Assembly (NCBI GenBank): GCA_963575745.1 | Contig: CAUYUJ010014338.1 | Coordinates: 491,501-555,500 of the forward strand | Direction: 5' to 3' | DNA length: 64,000 nucleotides | Origin: Prorocentrum cordatum | Lineage: Eukaryota > Sar > Dinophyceae > Prorocentrales > Prorocentraceae | Shown: in pieces, positions 11,311 to 28,913 of the stretch | Numbering within the stretch: position 1 is the first letter of the stretch | How the letters are laid out: the number at the start of each line of letters is the position of its first letter | Translations under genes and position numbers: made by a program | Notes under the pieces: generated by a model | What the model saw: only the letters and a program-made list of their open reading frames with translations | What the model was told of the DNA's origin: nothing | The model's database searches: none

Positions 11311-12509
11311 GTCCCCACCCCGCCACTCCCCCCCGTAGATGAGCTACGCGCGCGTGCATCTCGCAAACCCCCGCCATTTCCGCCACTGCGGACTGACTTG
11401 GGCGAGACAAGCCAGCTGCAAGAAGCCTCCAGCGGCTGCGCCTTCAGCGCCCGCCTGCGGGGCGACCTGGGGGCCGGCGGCCTGATCGCCGCTGGACTTG
11501 CCTTCATCGCCTTCGGCAGCTTCAGCAAAAACTGGGGGAGCTCCGCGCCCGCCCTCTGCGCGACGCCCTCGATCTGCTCGGCCTGCGCCCTGAGCTCGGT
11601 CGCCGAAGATCTCTGGTCATTGAGCAAATTGTCTGACGCCCAATCCACCATGATGACCTTCTTGCCGTAAAGCCTCTGCTGGTAGCCGTGCTTGTAAGCG
11701 TCTTTCAAAGTCTTGGTGAAGAAGACGCCGCACTGCTGAGCCTTCCGCAAGTAGTCGAGCAAGATGCCGAGCATTTGAACTTGCGGGTTCAGCTTCTGGC
11801 GGTCGGGGTTGCCGAAGATGAGCTGCTGCGTGCTCAAGTCTGTCAAGAGCATCGCATCGTCGATGGTGGAGCTTGGAGGGCGCATGTCCGCGAGGGCCTC
11901 GGTCTCCCTGGCGACGCGTGCGGCATATTCCTCGTGGGCCACGGACAGCCGGGCATCCGCCCAGCAGACGGCGGCAGGGCCGTCGTCGAACTTTGCCTGA
12001 TAAACTTGGGCCCTCCATCTCCCGCCAACGATCGCGCGACTCTTTCCTCGAGAATGCGCCCATTGGTTTGCCCTCTTCTGTCACCGAAATGACATGCTCA
12101 AGCGCGGAAGGAATCGAACATCCACTCAGCAACGCACGACAGCCAGCCGACGTAATCTGGATGAAACGCTTCATAAACTCGACGCGCAATACGACAACAC
12201 TGTTAAATTCTGACTCCAACAGCGCAACGATGTTGCCATCAATGCTGGGGTCGGCGAAGAGGCTAGACAATCGCTCGCACTCCTCCTTCCCTGGGCCAAG
12301 GCCCCGAAGGTGATCGGCTCAATGCGGGGTGGCTACGAAGGCTTTGCACTGCATGAACAAGTTCGAGACCTCCTCGAACGGCTTCTCCAAAGCCTGGCTG
12401 AGGTGCTCCTTCGCGCCCTTGGGCGCGGCGGCAAACTGGCCCTGCTGGAGGGGGGCGCGAACGGGGAAGGGGGGCCGGGAAGCGAAGCCGCGTCGAACCT
12501 CCCCCTCGC

Positions 12510-12510
<1 letters not shown>

Positions 12511-12538
<28 letters not shown>
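12511..12538. repeat. Poly-C run
   Basis: An uninterrupted C run of about 28 bases, inside the presumed intron of the decayed minus-strand ORF. Confidence 0.9.
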
Positions 12539-12540
<2 letters not shown>

Positions 12541-14713
12541 GCCTTCCCCAGCTGGCCTGGGCCAAGGGCCCAAGGCCGAAGGCCTGCGGGGGGCGGGGGG
12601 GGGGCACGTTTGACGAGCGCCAGGCGAAGGAACGCGAGGGGGGGCAGAACGAGCGAGCAACAGAGAGAGAAGGGCACGCACGCACGAGCACCATATGGAG
12701 CGAGAGAACGGAGCGGGGAGCTCGGGGGGGGTCGGCGACGGCAGGTATACAGCAGCAGCAGCAGCAGCTGCAGCAGCAGAGCGGGGCTGCAACGCGAAGC
12801 TGCCTCCGCCTGGCACCCGCGCTCCACGCCTCCTCCTCCCCAGCGGCCCTCCCTCTTGATCCCTCCTCCTCCGCTCGCCGACGCCTCGACCGCCTCCCTC
12901 GTCCTGAGCCGCCTCCACCGCCGCGCGCGCGCCCGAGCTCCTGGATGCCCCTGAGTTTGGCGCGCGCGCACTTCAAGGCCGCCTTCGTCATCGGCGAGCA
13001 CATCTCGAGGTCGATGCCGACCTTCACGCGCCAGCCCTCGATCGACGCCCAACAGTCGAGACTGGTCAGGGAAATCAGATCATCTCGGGTCATGTTCTGC
13101 AAGTCCTTGGACTCAGCGAAAAGAGAATGCTTGCTGCACCACTCGCGGCAACAGCTGACGACCCCGCAGCGAATCTCTCTGATCTCGGTAGTGCTCTTCC
13201 TCTTCGACTGAACCAACTCGTCCACGATGGCGAGCGCGGCCATGACATCGTCGTGAGTCTGGTCGTTCGGAGCGAACCACGAGTCTGGATCAACGTACCT
13301 CGTCGCCCAAATGCCGATGAGATGATCGGCCATCGCGAACAACGCCTCGTCCACGACTTCTAGATACTCCGACGCCATCTCCGGGCTCTCCTGCTTGGGC
13401 GACATGAAGATGCATATGTCCTTCCACTCCGCCAAGTCTGACAGCGCGGACTGCGAAGAGGTCAAGAAGCCACGAACTCGGGATACCTTCATGACAACCT
13501 CCGCCTCAAAGATCACGCTCTTCCTGCACTCCTCGACAGCGCTGGCGGATTGGTCCAGGATCAGCTCCCCAGAGGCCTTGAACTGCGTCAGGAGGTAGAG
13601 AAAGCCAGCTTGCAGATCCTCGTCCGCCCCGTCCTTCAGCAACTTAAGCGAAGCACCCACGGCATCAGCATCGCCGCTCTGTTCGAGGCGAGAGCTGCAA
13701 AGGAGCGCGTGGAAACTAAGCGCGCGCTTCAATAAATCACCATCGACGTGCGCTCTCGTTTCGGGGACCAGGAAAGGCCGCAAACGGGCGCCCAGCGCCG
13801 AGCAGAGGGCCGCGGTATCGACGTCCATCTGGAGCTTCGCTGCAATCATGTCGGCGATGCATTATTCCTGAACTGCTGGGGCTTTTCTCATGTCATTCTT
13901 CGCGGTCAGACCGAGCTCCGAGAGCTTGAACTCGGAAAGCTCTGCTGGGTACTCATCGCATTATGGGAGGCATCCAGCACGTCGTAATGCGTCTCCCAGA
14001 AGTAGACGCAATTGATCTGGCAGTCTTCTTTATCAAGTAGGAACTGCTGGGGGCTGCGGATGCTGGGAATCCAGGCCTCCTGCGCCTTCGAGTTAGCCGC
14101 GCCACCATCCAGACGATCCATCATCTTCATGTTCGAATCCACCATCTGGAACAAGTGTTTGACGAGTGACGCTTCCTTCTTCTCAGTATCTTCCGTCTCC
14201 TCCACCTCAGCTTTCTGTGCTTTCTCGATGCACCTCCTGATGTTCTTCTGCTGCGCCGTCCATTTATCGCTGAAACACACAGAAGTGGCATCCGCCGTCT
14301 CAAAACGTTCGAGTTCACGAGCCTTGATGGCACGAGGAGTTTCTGGCGCCCTGCCCCACTTGCCCTTGTTCGGATCAGCTCGGCCAGAACTGCCTCCGCC
14401 ACCGTTGCCGCCGCCGCCCCCGGCACCTCGGGGGGGCGCAGCGCCGCCAGACCTGCCGCCACCGCCGCGGCCTTGCTTGTTAGGCGTAGCCGCCGCCACC
14501 CGACGCTGCTGCGACTGCCTGCCCCCGGATGGCCGGCCGCCTGCGCCGCGACCGCCGCGGTCGTCGTCATCCAAAGCGTCGGCTAAACCCCAGTTCCTCT
14601 TCTTCCCCTTGGCGACCGACGGCGGCGTCGCGTTCTGGGCGGCGCCGCCTCGCGGGGCTGGGGGCTGGGGGGGGTCAAGCGCCGCCGAAACTGCAACCGC
14701 CATCGACGATGAC

Positions 14714-14786
14714 GTTTGACGACGAGGCCGACGACGCCAACTACGATGACTCATCGTAGTTGGCGTCGTCGGCCTCGTCGTCAAAC
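14714..14786. repeat. Perfect 36-bp palindrome with 1-nt spacer
   Basis: The arms 14714-14749 and 14751-14786 are exact reverse complements around a single C. The arm begins GTTTGACGACGAGGCCGACG. It lies inside the coding part of the decayed minus-strand ORF and encodes an acidic Asp-rich stretch in one frame. Confidence 0.95.
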
Positions 14787-15799
14787 ATCGACGTCGTCGA
14801 ATCTTCGTCGCCGAAGTCGTCGCAGTCGCAGCCGTCGTCGCCGCAGAGGACGGGAGGACGGGCTCGAGCTGCAGAGGGCGGGGGGGAACGGGAGGGCGGG
14901 AGGACTTCGTCGCCATCGCGCCTGCGGGCACGGGCGCAGAGGACTTATCCTGAGCCTCCTTCCGCGCGGCCGCGATCATCTCGGCAAGCGCGCCGGCGCC
15001 CTTGGCGGCATCCGCGATGCTGGACATGCCCGCCTGCTGCGCGCCCTCGAGCAGATCCTCAACCTCGTTGTCGCTGTCGCCCGAACTCTGCTCATGAAGA
15101 AGTTCCGAGGCCTTGTGCAAGCGCGAGATTTCTGTCTGGAGTTCCCAGGGCGCGTCCTTCTTGGGAGGCATGATGACCACCTCCTGTCCATGCACCAACA
15201 TATTTTTATGGCCTAAGTGCTTCTGGAGCGCGGCAGAAACCGTCTCCTTGCATTCTGACCAAGGTAGAACATCCGGATCAGGAGGGAGGAAAGACTCCTT
15301 GCAATGCTTCTCGCGCGATAACTTATTGCTCTTCTTCTTATCGCCTGAGCCGATGCCTTTGCCAGGGTAGGTGCATGTCCAAGTGCCCGCGTCGCGCTTC
15401 TTCTGCGCCTTGAGGCTGCTCGCTGCCCGGTGGTTCGAGAACTCGCCCATTTTGTCCTTGTCCTCTCGCATGTCATTGATCTGGCGATCCCGATCAGTAG
15501 TTGTGTGCCTATACTTGCCCCTGTAGACTCCCGCGCAGAAGAAGCGCGCCGTCCCGCTGTTGTCAGGGCACCCCCATTCAAACCTGTACTCGTCTGGATA
15601 GATGGGCGACGGCGCCACGCCCAACTCCGCGCCGCACAGGAAGGCGCAACGCTTCGACGCGGCGCCCGAGCTGGGGCCGCCGTCGGCCCCCGACAGCGGG
15701 GGCCGCTTGCCCCGGGGGCCGCCGCGGCGCGGCTGGCCCGACACGATTAGAGTGACAGCTCTAAGTCGAGAGCCCGAGAGCTCAGCGCATGGCGCAACC

Positions 15800-16837
15800 G
15801 CTCGAGCGATTCGGGCCATCCAACAAGCGGGGGGGGCTGAGCTGGAAGAAGGTGAAAGTGGCGGCGATGAAGAACGAGGTGGACGAGGGCACCCCGCCGC
15901 CCGGGGCCTGCGATGGCCCGGTTTCGCGTCGACACCCGAAACGCAGGGGGCAGGGGGGGCAGGGGCGGGGGGGGGGCGGGGGCGGGCGGGCGCGGGCCCG
16001 CGGCCGACAAGTCTCTAATGTTCATCCCAATCGACCCATGACAATTCGACGTCTAAACCAAACGGCGTGCCGGCCTCTATGGGCCATGGGTCAGACGAAA
16101 CTGATAGCCTGATAGAGTCGTAAAGTAATTGCGGGTTCCAGAATAGATTGGGCGTCGGCGGCTTCGGCCAGACCACGTGCTACAGAGAAGCAGCGAACCC
16201 AAACCATGCTCGAAGTACGACGGCTCAAAAACAGACTCAGACCTGGGAGCCCGAAACACGAGGCCCAGAACTTTGCGCCTGGCGGCCAGGGATGCGACGG
16301 CAAGGGCGCAAGGGCCCCAGAAAGCAACGATCGCAATCCTCGACGACAGCAAGCCCAAACGCCGAAAGACGCACGCGCCCCTGGGCGCGCCCGACACGAG
16401 CTTAGACTAGACCAAGCCTGAATGAATTTTCAAACGAGTCGCATTGCAATATCTCCCTGTCCGAAAAGCGACCCCACCTGGATACTTGACCCGAGCCAGG
16501 CCACGGGCCGCGGAGCTCGCGCCCCGCGGGGGCCTGTTCTCACAAGAACTCGCCAATGCCGCCATCGATTTCCTGCGGGGAGCTCGGCTCGGACCCCGCG
16601 CCGCCCCCCTGGGGGGGCGCGGGAGGAGCGGAAGGCAAAGACCTGAAGATGCGAGCGGCATGAAACTGTTGGGCTGGAAACTTACGAAGGATGAAAAGAA
16701 GAAGCGGCGACGGGTTGAGTGCGCAGAACGGGGCAGGGAATGGCGAGCGCCTCCGCCCCCTCCCCCTCATCCCCCCCCTCCTCCGCCTCCTCCTCCTCCT
16801 CTTCCCCCTCCTCCTCCTCCCCCCCCCATCGCTCTTC
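15800..16837. other. No gene recognised; CCT tract near 16780
   Basis: Between the decayed ORF and the methyltransferase-like gene. 15930-16000 is G-rich and 16750-16870 is a CCT/C-rich tract. I see no coding motif, and this could be a spacer or introns of the flanking genes. Confidence 0.4.
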
Positions 16838-17840
16838 CTAGCCTAGCCCGACCGCCCCCCCCCTGCCCCCGCCCTCGCCGCCGCCAACGCCCCGCCCGCC
16901 CCTGCGCCCGGGGCCCCCGTCAGCGCCCCCGTCGCCAACCTGGGCGCCGCCGTTGTTGACCTGGGCGTCGCTGCTCTCGCCGTGGCCCTCTTGCCCCAAG
17001 AACGCATGGATCTTCGAGTCGCAGAAGTCCCGATGGAAGAACGGATCCAAGCCTGTACGCCTGAGCTCCTGCGGCGATAACAAGCGGCCAGGATCGAAGG
17101 GGGCGCGGGGGAAGATGCCGATCCACACCGCCATCAGCACGAACGAACTCATGGCGTTGCCAGCCATGGCAAGCAAGTCTGGAATCTCGAACCTCTGGCC
17201 CTTGTGCTGGATGAGAGCGGCTGGGGAACCCTGAAGCTCAAGCGTCTCGGCCCCAGTCAAGTCCCTCTTCCACAGGTGCAGCCACGGACGCCCATTAGAC
17301 ACTAAGCAAGGGAATTCGCATGTCTGCGATACTTGCCAACCCAACTTCACGTTCGAGTCAATTACCTTCTCGGATTTGATATCGGCCGCCTGCGGGCCCA
17401 TGTAATGGAAGTAAGCGCGCCCCTTGAACCTGCGGGGCAAATGCTCCGTGCACTCTGGCAACCCCGCTGGCTCGCAGGCCTTCTCGGGCTCTGGCCAGGT
17501 CAACTGCGCCCTGCTGAAAAATGCCAAGTGTTCGGACTCGAAGTCCAAAACACGAGAAGTCCTGCTCCGCGCTTCCTTGTCGGTCGTCGTGCTCGTCCCG
17601 TGGGCCTTCCACTCCCCCACCTCCTCGTGGGAATCTGGGAGTAGAAACTCGTCGAGCACCATGCCGTGCCCCGCCAGCTGCCGCACCGTCGCAAAGACGC
17701 GGGGGGGGGGGGGGGGGGGCATCTCGCATACCGGCTGATTGATCTGAGCGCCAGTCTCGTCGAACAGCGCGCAACGTGGATTGTTCTTGATGAGCAGGTC
17801 CAACGAACGACTGTGAAGAAGAGAAAAAAAAACAAAAAAA

Positions 17841-17907
<67 letters not shown>

Positions 17908-19020
17908 ACCATGTACAAGCGCGGCCTGCTCTGCGGGCTGTAGTCCTTGGTGTCGATCTTCTCCATCCTAGCAATACACCATGGAGCAATAGAAAACGTC
18001 GTAAGTTCTCTAGGTCTGCCTGCTTGGTCTTCCAGTCGTTCTCCCAAACGACCGTGGGTGGCAACTGCTGCTTGACGTGCCTCACGAGAGCGTCAAGCGC
18101 GCTCCCGCTTTTGCCGCTGGCGGACGCAGATACACTAGAGTCATCCGATCGTGTAGAAGTTGAGGGCGATCCAGTTGTCGCACTCCGTGCCCGACCAAAA
18201 TATCACAACCTGGCACGGCCTGGAGCGCCTGCGACCTCGCGTCAAACGCCCTTGGGAATGACAGCTCCATCAAACCCTTGAAGAGGAACTTGGGACGATG
18301 GCGGCGCAATGTGAAATCCCGCGCGACGGCGTTAGCCTCGCGCGCGAAGATGCGCTGATACGGCACTCGCGCGCCGTGAGTCAAGGACCAATGATCCAGC
18401 GAACCTCTGGGCGCAGATCGGCCGCGAGTCAAGGGCCAACGACCCAGCGAACCACCCCGGGAATCCGATCACCAAACGTCCTAGAGGCCCTGGGGCCTCT
18501 CTGGGGATTCCCAGCCTGGTCTGCGCAAGGGTTCTGCGTGGCTGCGAAAACGGAGTACCAATCGGTAAATATTGAGGCTGTCTTGGAATTGACCTAACTC
18601 GGGCCCCCAGGGCGAACGCAACTCCAGGATGTCCCCGACCAGGAACCTAAGACCCAGGACCAATGAGATCCTGGGCGGCGCGGCCACAAGAACGACCCAC
18701 CCCGATACCTCGGACACCTGAGCCCCCCGGGCCCACGCCCAAGCGCCAGGCCCAGGGGCCCCGCCCGAGAGCCCAAACACCGCCACCAGCAGCGCTGGCT
18801 GCAGCCGCCCTCGCCCACCTGCTGGGCTGCGCGAAGCGTGGAGAACAGCCGAGCACGCCCAGCGCGTAGAAGGGCATGTCCGTGCCAGAACACGCGGCGC
18901 CGATCGTGAGGAGCTCGCCAGTCCCTCGCAAAGAACGGTCCAGAGTGTTCAGGTTCGAGAGGAGTTTGTTCAGGTTGCGGCTCTGCAACTTCGATAGAAT
19001 TCCTTGGCCCCCCTCTCGGG
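16838..19020 (-). CDS. Divergent cytosine-5 DNA methyltransferase-like gene (multi-exon, disrupted)
   Basis: Read on the minus strand, the motifs of a C5-methyltransferase appear in order. Motif I is TIGAACSGTDMPFYALG (18912-18865). Motif IV, carrying the expected catalytic Cys, is SGTECDNW (about 18195-18171). Motif VI is VVWENDW (18053-18032). Motif VIII is DYSPQSRPRLYMVV (17945-17905). Motif IX is RDLTGAETLELQG (17267-17229). Motif X is LAMAGNAMSSF (17174-17144). The last exon begins near 17812 (LDLLIKNNPRCALFDETG) and ends in Gly-rich sequence near 16850. A poly-T intron separates motif VIII from this exon. Around motif IV the coding signal jumps between three frames within 60 bp (DILV, then GTECDNW, then DDSSVSASASGKSGSALDAL). 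Either two indels have broken the gene or the assembly has errors there. The likely role is cytosine methylation of DNA; activity is doubtful as read. Confidence 0.65.
17824..17905. repeat. Poly-A run (poly-T on the coding strand)
   Basis: About 80 bp that is almost pure A on the plus strand, with a few C interruptions at its left end. It lies within the presumed intron between the motif VIII exon and the last exon of the minus-strand methyltransferase-like gene. Confidence 0.95.
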
Positions 19021-19189
19021 CAGGCTGAGCTCCTCGGGGGGCGGAGGGGCCGGGGGCGCCCGAGGCGCCTGCCCCCCTCCTTGCCCCCCCCACCCCCTTC
19101 CCGCCCAGGGCGCTGGCATTGCGAGTTTTCCGGATGCCCCCACCCCGAGTCTGCGCGCGCCCGCGCCCGGCGAAGAGGGGGGGGGGGTG

Positions 19190-19280
19190 GCGGAGGAGGG
19201 CGGAGGTGGAAGAGGTGGCTGGAGGAGGAGGAGGAGAAGGAGGAGGAGGAGGAGGAGGAGGAGGAGGAGGAGGAGGATAA
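19190..19280. repeat. (GGA)n tract
   Basis: GGAGGAGGA with GAAGGA interruptions, upstream (minus strand) of the methyltransferase motif I exon. It is probably intronic. Confidence 0.9.
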
Positions 19281-19354
19281 TCATCGGGGCTTGCGACTGC
19301 GCGGCCCATCGGGTGCCCTAGACCTTCGAAATCATGGAATTCCGGACCGGAGAC

Positions 19355-19605
19355 GTTCGCGTGTCTTGGACTTCTTGGACTTCCTGTCCAGCATTCTTGG
19401 ACTTCTTGGATTGCATTCTTGTCCGGGCCTGGTGGAATTTCTACAGGTGCCTAATGGAATTTCTACCGGGGGGGTTCTCATCGCAACAGACAGTGGGGCA
19501 AAACTACCGGCACAACTACCGGACCCCAAGAATGCTGGTCAGGAATCCCAGGAAGTCTGGTCAAGAATGCCAAGAAATCCCAGAAGTCCAATAAGTCTGG
19601 TCCAG
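19355..19605. repeat. Degenerate TTCTTGGAC minisatellite
   Basis: Repeated CTTGGACTTCTTGGACTTCC and GAATGCTGGTCAGGAATCCC-like units in both senses. It separates the repeat-protein exon from the methyltransferase-like exons. Confidence 0.7.
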
Positions 19606-19624
19606 AATGCAGAAGACCGCCCGA

Positions 19625-20757
19625 CACAACTGATTCGCCACGCCCCTCGACTCCGGATGGCGGGCGGCTGGCTCGACCGAATCTGCGAGGTCTGCGGGCC
19701 TCGGGTCTGCGGCGGGCTCGACCGAATCCTGCGCGTCCGCCGCGGGGGGCGGCTCAAGCGAATCGGACAGGTCCACGACGTCGAACAACCCATCCAAGCA
19801 GAGGCGGCGCCGCTTCTGCTCTGGCGCGCCCTGGGCTTCAAGCCGCCGGTCCGTCGTCGCAGGCGTCGAGGGCGCGCGGGGCGCCGGGGGCCCCTCGACC
19901 TGGCGCGCCGGGAGCGCTGGAGGCCCCTCAGCCTCTGCCGCGGACGACGGAAGCACCTGGGATGCTGGGGGCCCCTCGGCCGCGGCTGCGAGCGGCATGG
20001 GCCCATCGGCCTGGGGCGCCACGGGCCCTGGAAGCCCCTCAGCCTCTGCCGCGAGCGAAGGCGCCTGAGATGTTGGGGGGCCCTCGGCTGGGGCGTCCTG
20101 GGGAAGCGCGGGCAGCGTGGGCTCATCGACTTGGAGCGAATGGGATGCCGGGGGCCCCTCAGCCGCTGCCGCGGGCTTCGAAGGCGCCTGGGATGCTGGG
20201 GGGCCCTCGACTGCGGCTTCCTGATGTGCAATGGGCTCCTCGACCTTGGGCTTCAGGGGCGCTGCAGGCCCCTCAGCCGCTGCCGCGGACGCCGACTGCG
20301 CCTGGGATGCTGGAGGCTCCTCGGTTGCGGCTGCCTGGGATGGCACGGTCCCCTCGACCTTGGGCGTCGGGGGCGTTGGAGGCTCCCTCGCCGCTGCCGC
20401 GGGCGTCGAATGCGCCTGGGATGCTGGGGGGCCCTCGGCTGCCGCATCCTTGGATGGCATCGGCATGGGCTCCCCAACCTTGGGCTTCAAGGTCGCTGGA
20501 GGCCCCTCAGCCGCTGCCGCGAGAGTCAAAGGCGCCTGGGGTGCTGGGAGCCCCTCGGCCGCGGCGTCCTGAAATGGCACGGGCCCCCCAACCTTGGGCG
20601 TCTGGTGCGCTAGAAGCCCCTGCGACGCAGGAGGCCCCTCGATCGGGGGGCCCGGCGCCTGCTCCACGGCCGCTGGCTCTCCTCCTGCTGCAGCGAACGT
20701 CGCCTGACGGAGCGGGGGCTGACAAAGAAGAGCATGGGGCATGGGGGGAAGCGGGAT
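19625..20757 (-). CDS. Ala/Pro/Glu tandem-repeat protein exon
   Basis: An open minus-strand frame of about 375 codons encodes imperfect repeats of roughly 30-40 residues with cores such as AAAAEGPPASQAPS and LKPKVEEP. It then has a non-repetitive tail with a basic KRRR cluster (possible nuclear localisation signal) and an acidic DLSDSLEPPP segment. The repeat is imperfect at the DNA level and keeps its frame, which favours real coding. It lies just upstream, on the same strand, of the methyltransferase-like exons and could be its N-terminal region, but no splice junction was verified. The upstream edge merges into a CCT tract. Function unknown; disordered linker is the likely nature. Confidence 0.45.
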
Positions 20758-20782
20758 CGGGGCGAATCGGGGTAGCCTGAGG

Positions 20783-21290
20783 CCCCCTCCTCCTCCTCCT
20801 CCTCCTCCTCCTCCCCGTCCCCCTCCCCCTCCTCCTCCTCCTCCTCCTCCTCCTCCTCCTCCTCCTCCTCCTCCTCCTCCTCTCCTCCTCCTCCTCCTCC
20901 TCCTCCTCCTCCTCCTCCCTCCTCCTCCTCCTCCTCCTCTCCTCCTCCTCCTCCTCCCTCCTCCTCCCTCTCTCCTCCTCCTCCTCCTCCTCCTCTCCTC
21001 CTCCTCCTCCCTCCTCCCCTCCCCTCCTCCTCCTCCTCCTCCCTCCTCCTCCTCCTCCCCCTCCTCCTCCTCCTCCTCCTCCTCCTCCTCCTCCTCCTCC
21101 TCCTCCTCCTCCTCCCCTCCCTCCTTCCTCCTCCTCTCCTCCTCCCTCCTCCCCCCCCCCTCCCCCCCCCCCGCCTCCCCCCCCCCCCCCCCCCCCCTCC
21201 TCCTCCCCCTCCTCCTCCTCCTCCTCCTCCTCCACCCCCCCCTCCTCCTCCTCCCTCCCCCCCCCCCCTCCTGGATCCCCCCCTCCCTGC
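20783..21290. repeat. Long (CCT)n polypyrimidine tract
   Basis: About 500 bp of CCT repeats with C-run and TCT interruptions. The Pro/Leu/Ser and Gly/Glu/Arg frames through it are artefacts of composition. A polypurine-polypyrimidine tract of this length can adopt triplex structure. Confidence 0.95.
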
Positions 21291-22149
21291 CACCCGCCTG
21301 CAACGGCAGGAGGCCGGGGGGGGAGGGCGGGAACCATTGACCATTGGGACTTTTTGCAAGTTTCCGCGCCCTCACCCACTCCGTCTACATCTACACCTCC
21401 CTGACCATCTGCTCCCCCCACCTGCCTCCCAGGCAGTTTTGTCCTACTCTCCCCCCCCCCCCCACACCCCATGATCCATCACCTCCCCCTCCGCCCATCC
21501 TCCCTTCCCCGCCCCGCCCCGGCCCCCCTCCTCGCCCTGCCTCCCTCCCCCTTCTCCTGTCGCATCTCCTCTTCTTTCGCTCCCTCGCCCCTGCCTTGCT
21601 CCGCCCCCCCCCACCCACCCCCCCCCATCGCCCCCTGCCCGGCCCCCCGGGTGGCCAACTGCAGCTGGCGGCCGCCCCGCTGCGGCGCGGCGCGAGCCCT
21701 GCGGCCCATGCTGCTCGCCGGACGGGCGGGGGCCCGCCCGCGGCCGCCGGCGGGCGCCGCGGCTGGCGGCTCGGGGAGGAACGCCGGGCGCGGCGAGGAC
21801 ATGCGCTGCGCGCGCATCACCGCGACGAAATTACATTGCGACTTACGACCGACCTGACGCAGGCCCACAGAATCCACGAGGCGCAAGCCAGACGAAACGC
21901 TGAGGAAACACAGCGCGGGGGTGGGCCGCTGCTCACGCTGCAAGTTTTCCGCTCAGAGTCGCGTCGACCCCCCCCCCCCCAGAGACCCTCAGAGGGCCCG
22001 GGGGCCACCGTCATCGCTGCCCCAGGGGCGCCTTCAGAACAACAAGGCTGCCCTCGATGGCTACAAGACTGTCGGGGAGGTCTCAAATGGCGTCGGAGAA
22101 GAAGGCTTCCAAATGCTTCCGATGGCTTTCGAAGGACACCCGAGGGCTT

Positions 22150-28083
<5,934 letters not shown>

Positions 28084-28099
28084 GAATTCATAAACTTCT

Positions 28100-28600
28100 A
28101 ATCCTTGTAGAATGCCTTCTCAAGCCGACCCACGGGGATTCTCCAAGTGCAATGGGCTCGCAGCGGGATGTGGCAAACAAGGCAAACATCTGCGCTCTGG
28201 CGATGCTGGCGGAGAATCGTCAAGAAGCTCCGCCCCAGGGTCATCATCAAGCAGGTTGTCCACTCGCATGGTGATCATGGGTCAGACTCCTGGCACCAGG
28301 CCGACCACAAGATAATCTCAACATCAGGTCGTGTGGCGAAACATCGAAATGAATGGAACCGATCGAGCAATGCGTTTGAATCCTTGGGCACAAAAACTAA
28401 TGGCAACGCGGGGGGGGGGGGGGGGCTGAGGATTGCGCTGGCCTTGGATATCAGCAGTCATACATCAAATACGGACAGGGGAAAGCAACACTAGAAACAT
28501 GAAACGCACTGTCAAAACTTACATCTCACCCCTCCTCTTTTTATTATGTTCATCCGACTTGACCTAATTATCCTTCTCCTGCTCATTGTCCTCCCCCTGC
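28100..28600. other. No gene recognised
   Basis: Between the minus-strand gene and a dispersed repeat. It has a G run at 28411-28424 and nothing else of note. Confidence 0.4.
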
Positions 28601-28604
28601 GTCC

Positions 28605-28815
28605 CTTGGAAATTAACCTCCTTTGGAAAAACTGCTGGTTTGGTGGTGTCCTCGTGGTGGGCGTCCCCGGATGTCTTCGCGGTGCCCTCTTGTTGGAGTC
28701 CTCCTGGTGGTGCCGCCATGGAATCCTAATTTTGGTGTCCTCATTGTCCAATGGTTGTGTCCGCTGGGTGTCCTCATGGTGGTGTCCTCTGGGGATCAAG
28801 GTCCAGGCCTTCTGG
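28605..28815. repeat. GGTGTCCTCATGGTGG-type dispersed repeat, copy 1
   Basis: Degenerate GGTGTCCTCATGG units end with GGGGATCAAGGTCC. The related block at 43615-43830 begins with ACCTTGATCCCC and carries the same TGTCCTCATGGT units. Confidence 0.6.
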
Positions 28816-28866
28816 GTGGCCCCCCCCCGCCCTGTGTCCCGACCACCTTAAGGACACTCGAGACAG

Positions 28867-28913
28867 ACGGTGGGTGTCAGGACCTCACCCACCGAGGTCC
28901 TGACACCCACCGT
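28867..28913. repeat. Perfect 20-bp inverted repeat, 7-nt loop
   Basis: Arm 28867-28886 (ACGGTGGGTGTCAGGACCTC) and its exact reverse complement at 28894-28913. Confidence 0.95.

Larger units (their letters stand above)
11390..15790 (-). pseudogene. Decayed long ORF of unknown function
   Basis: One ancestral minus-strand reading frame can be followed from about 15790 to 11390, but it is broken. Segment 1 (15790-13960) has a Cys/Trp-containing N-terminal part, a Lys-rich middle, a Gly-rich low-complexity part and a charged coiled-coil-like part. At about 13960 the coding signal moves to another frame (DEYPAELSEFKLSELG). A TAA at 13862-13864 then interrupts that same frame, which reopens at the ATG at 13849 and runs to about 12950. 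Sequence 12950-12450 looks like an intron. Coding resumes, meets an in-frame TGA at 12319-12321, continues as GPGKEECERLSSLFADPSID, and shifts frame again near 12015 before ending near 11390. No domain is recognised. Sequencing indels could explain the frameshifts but not both stops. A separate two-gene reading (TAA followed by ATG 12 nt later) is possible. Confidence 0.55.

Noticed and set aside
19751-19758. GGCTCAAG as another spliced-leader relic
   Set aside because: Eight bases are expected by chance in a window of this size, and the bases before it do not match DinoSL.
20741-21375. Long Pro/Leu/Ser and Glu/Gly/Arg frames
   Set aside because: They are pure translations of a CCT tract.
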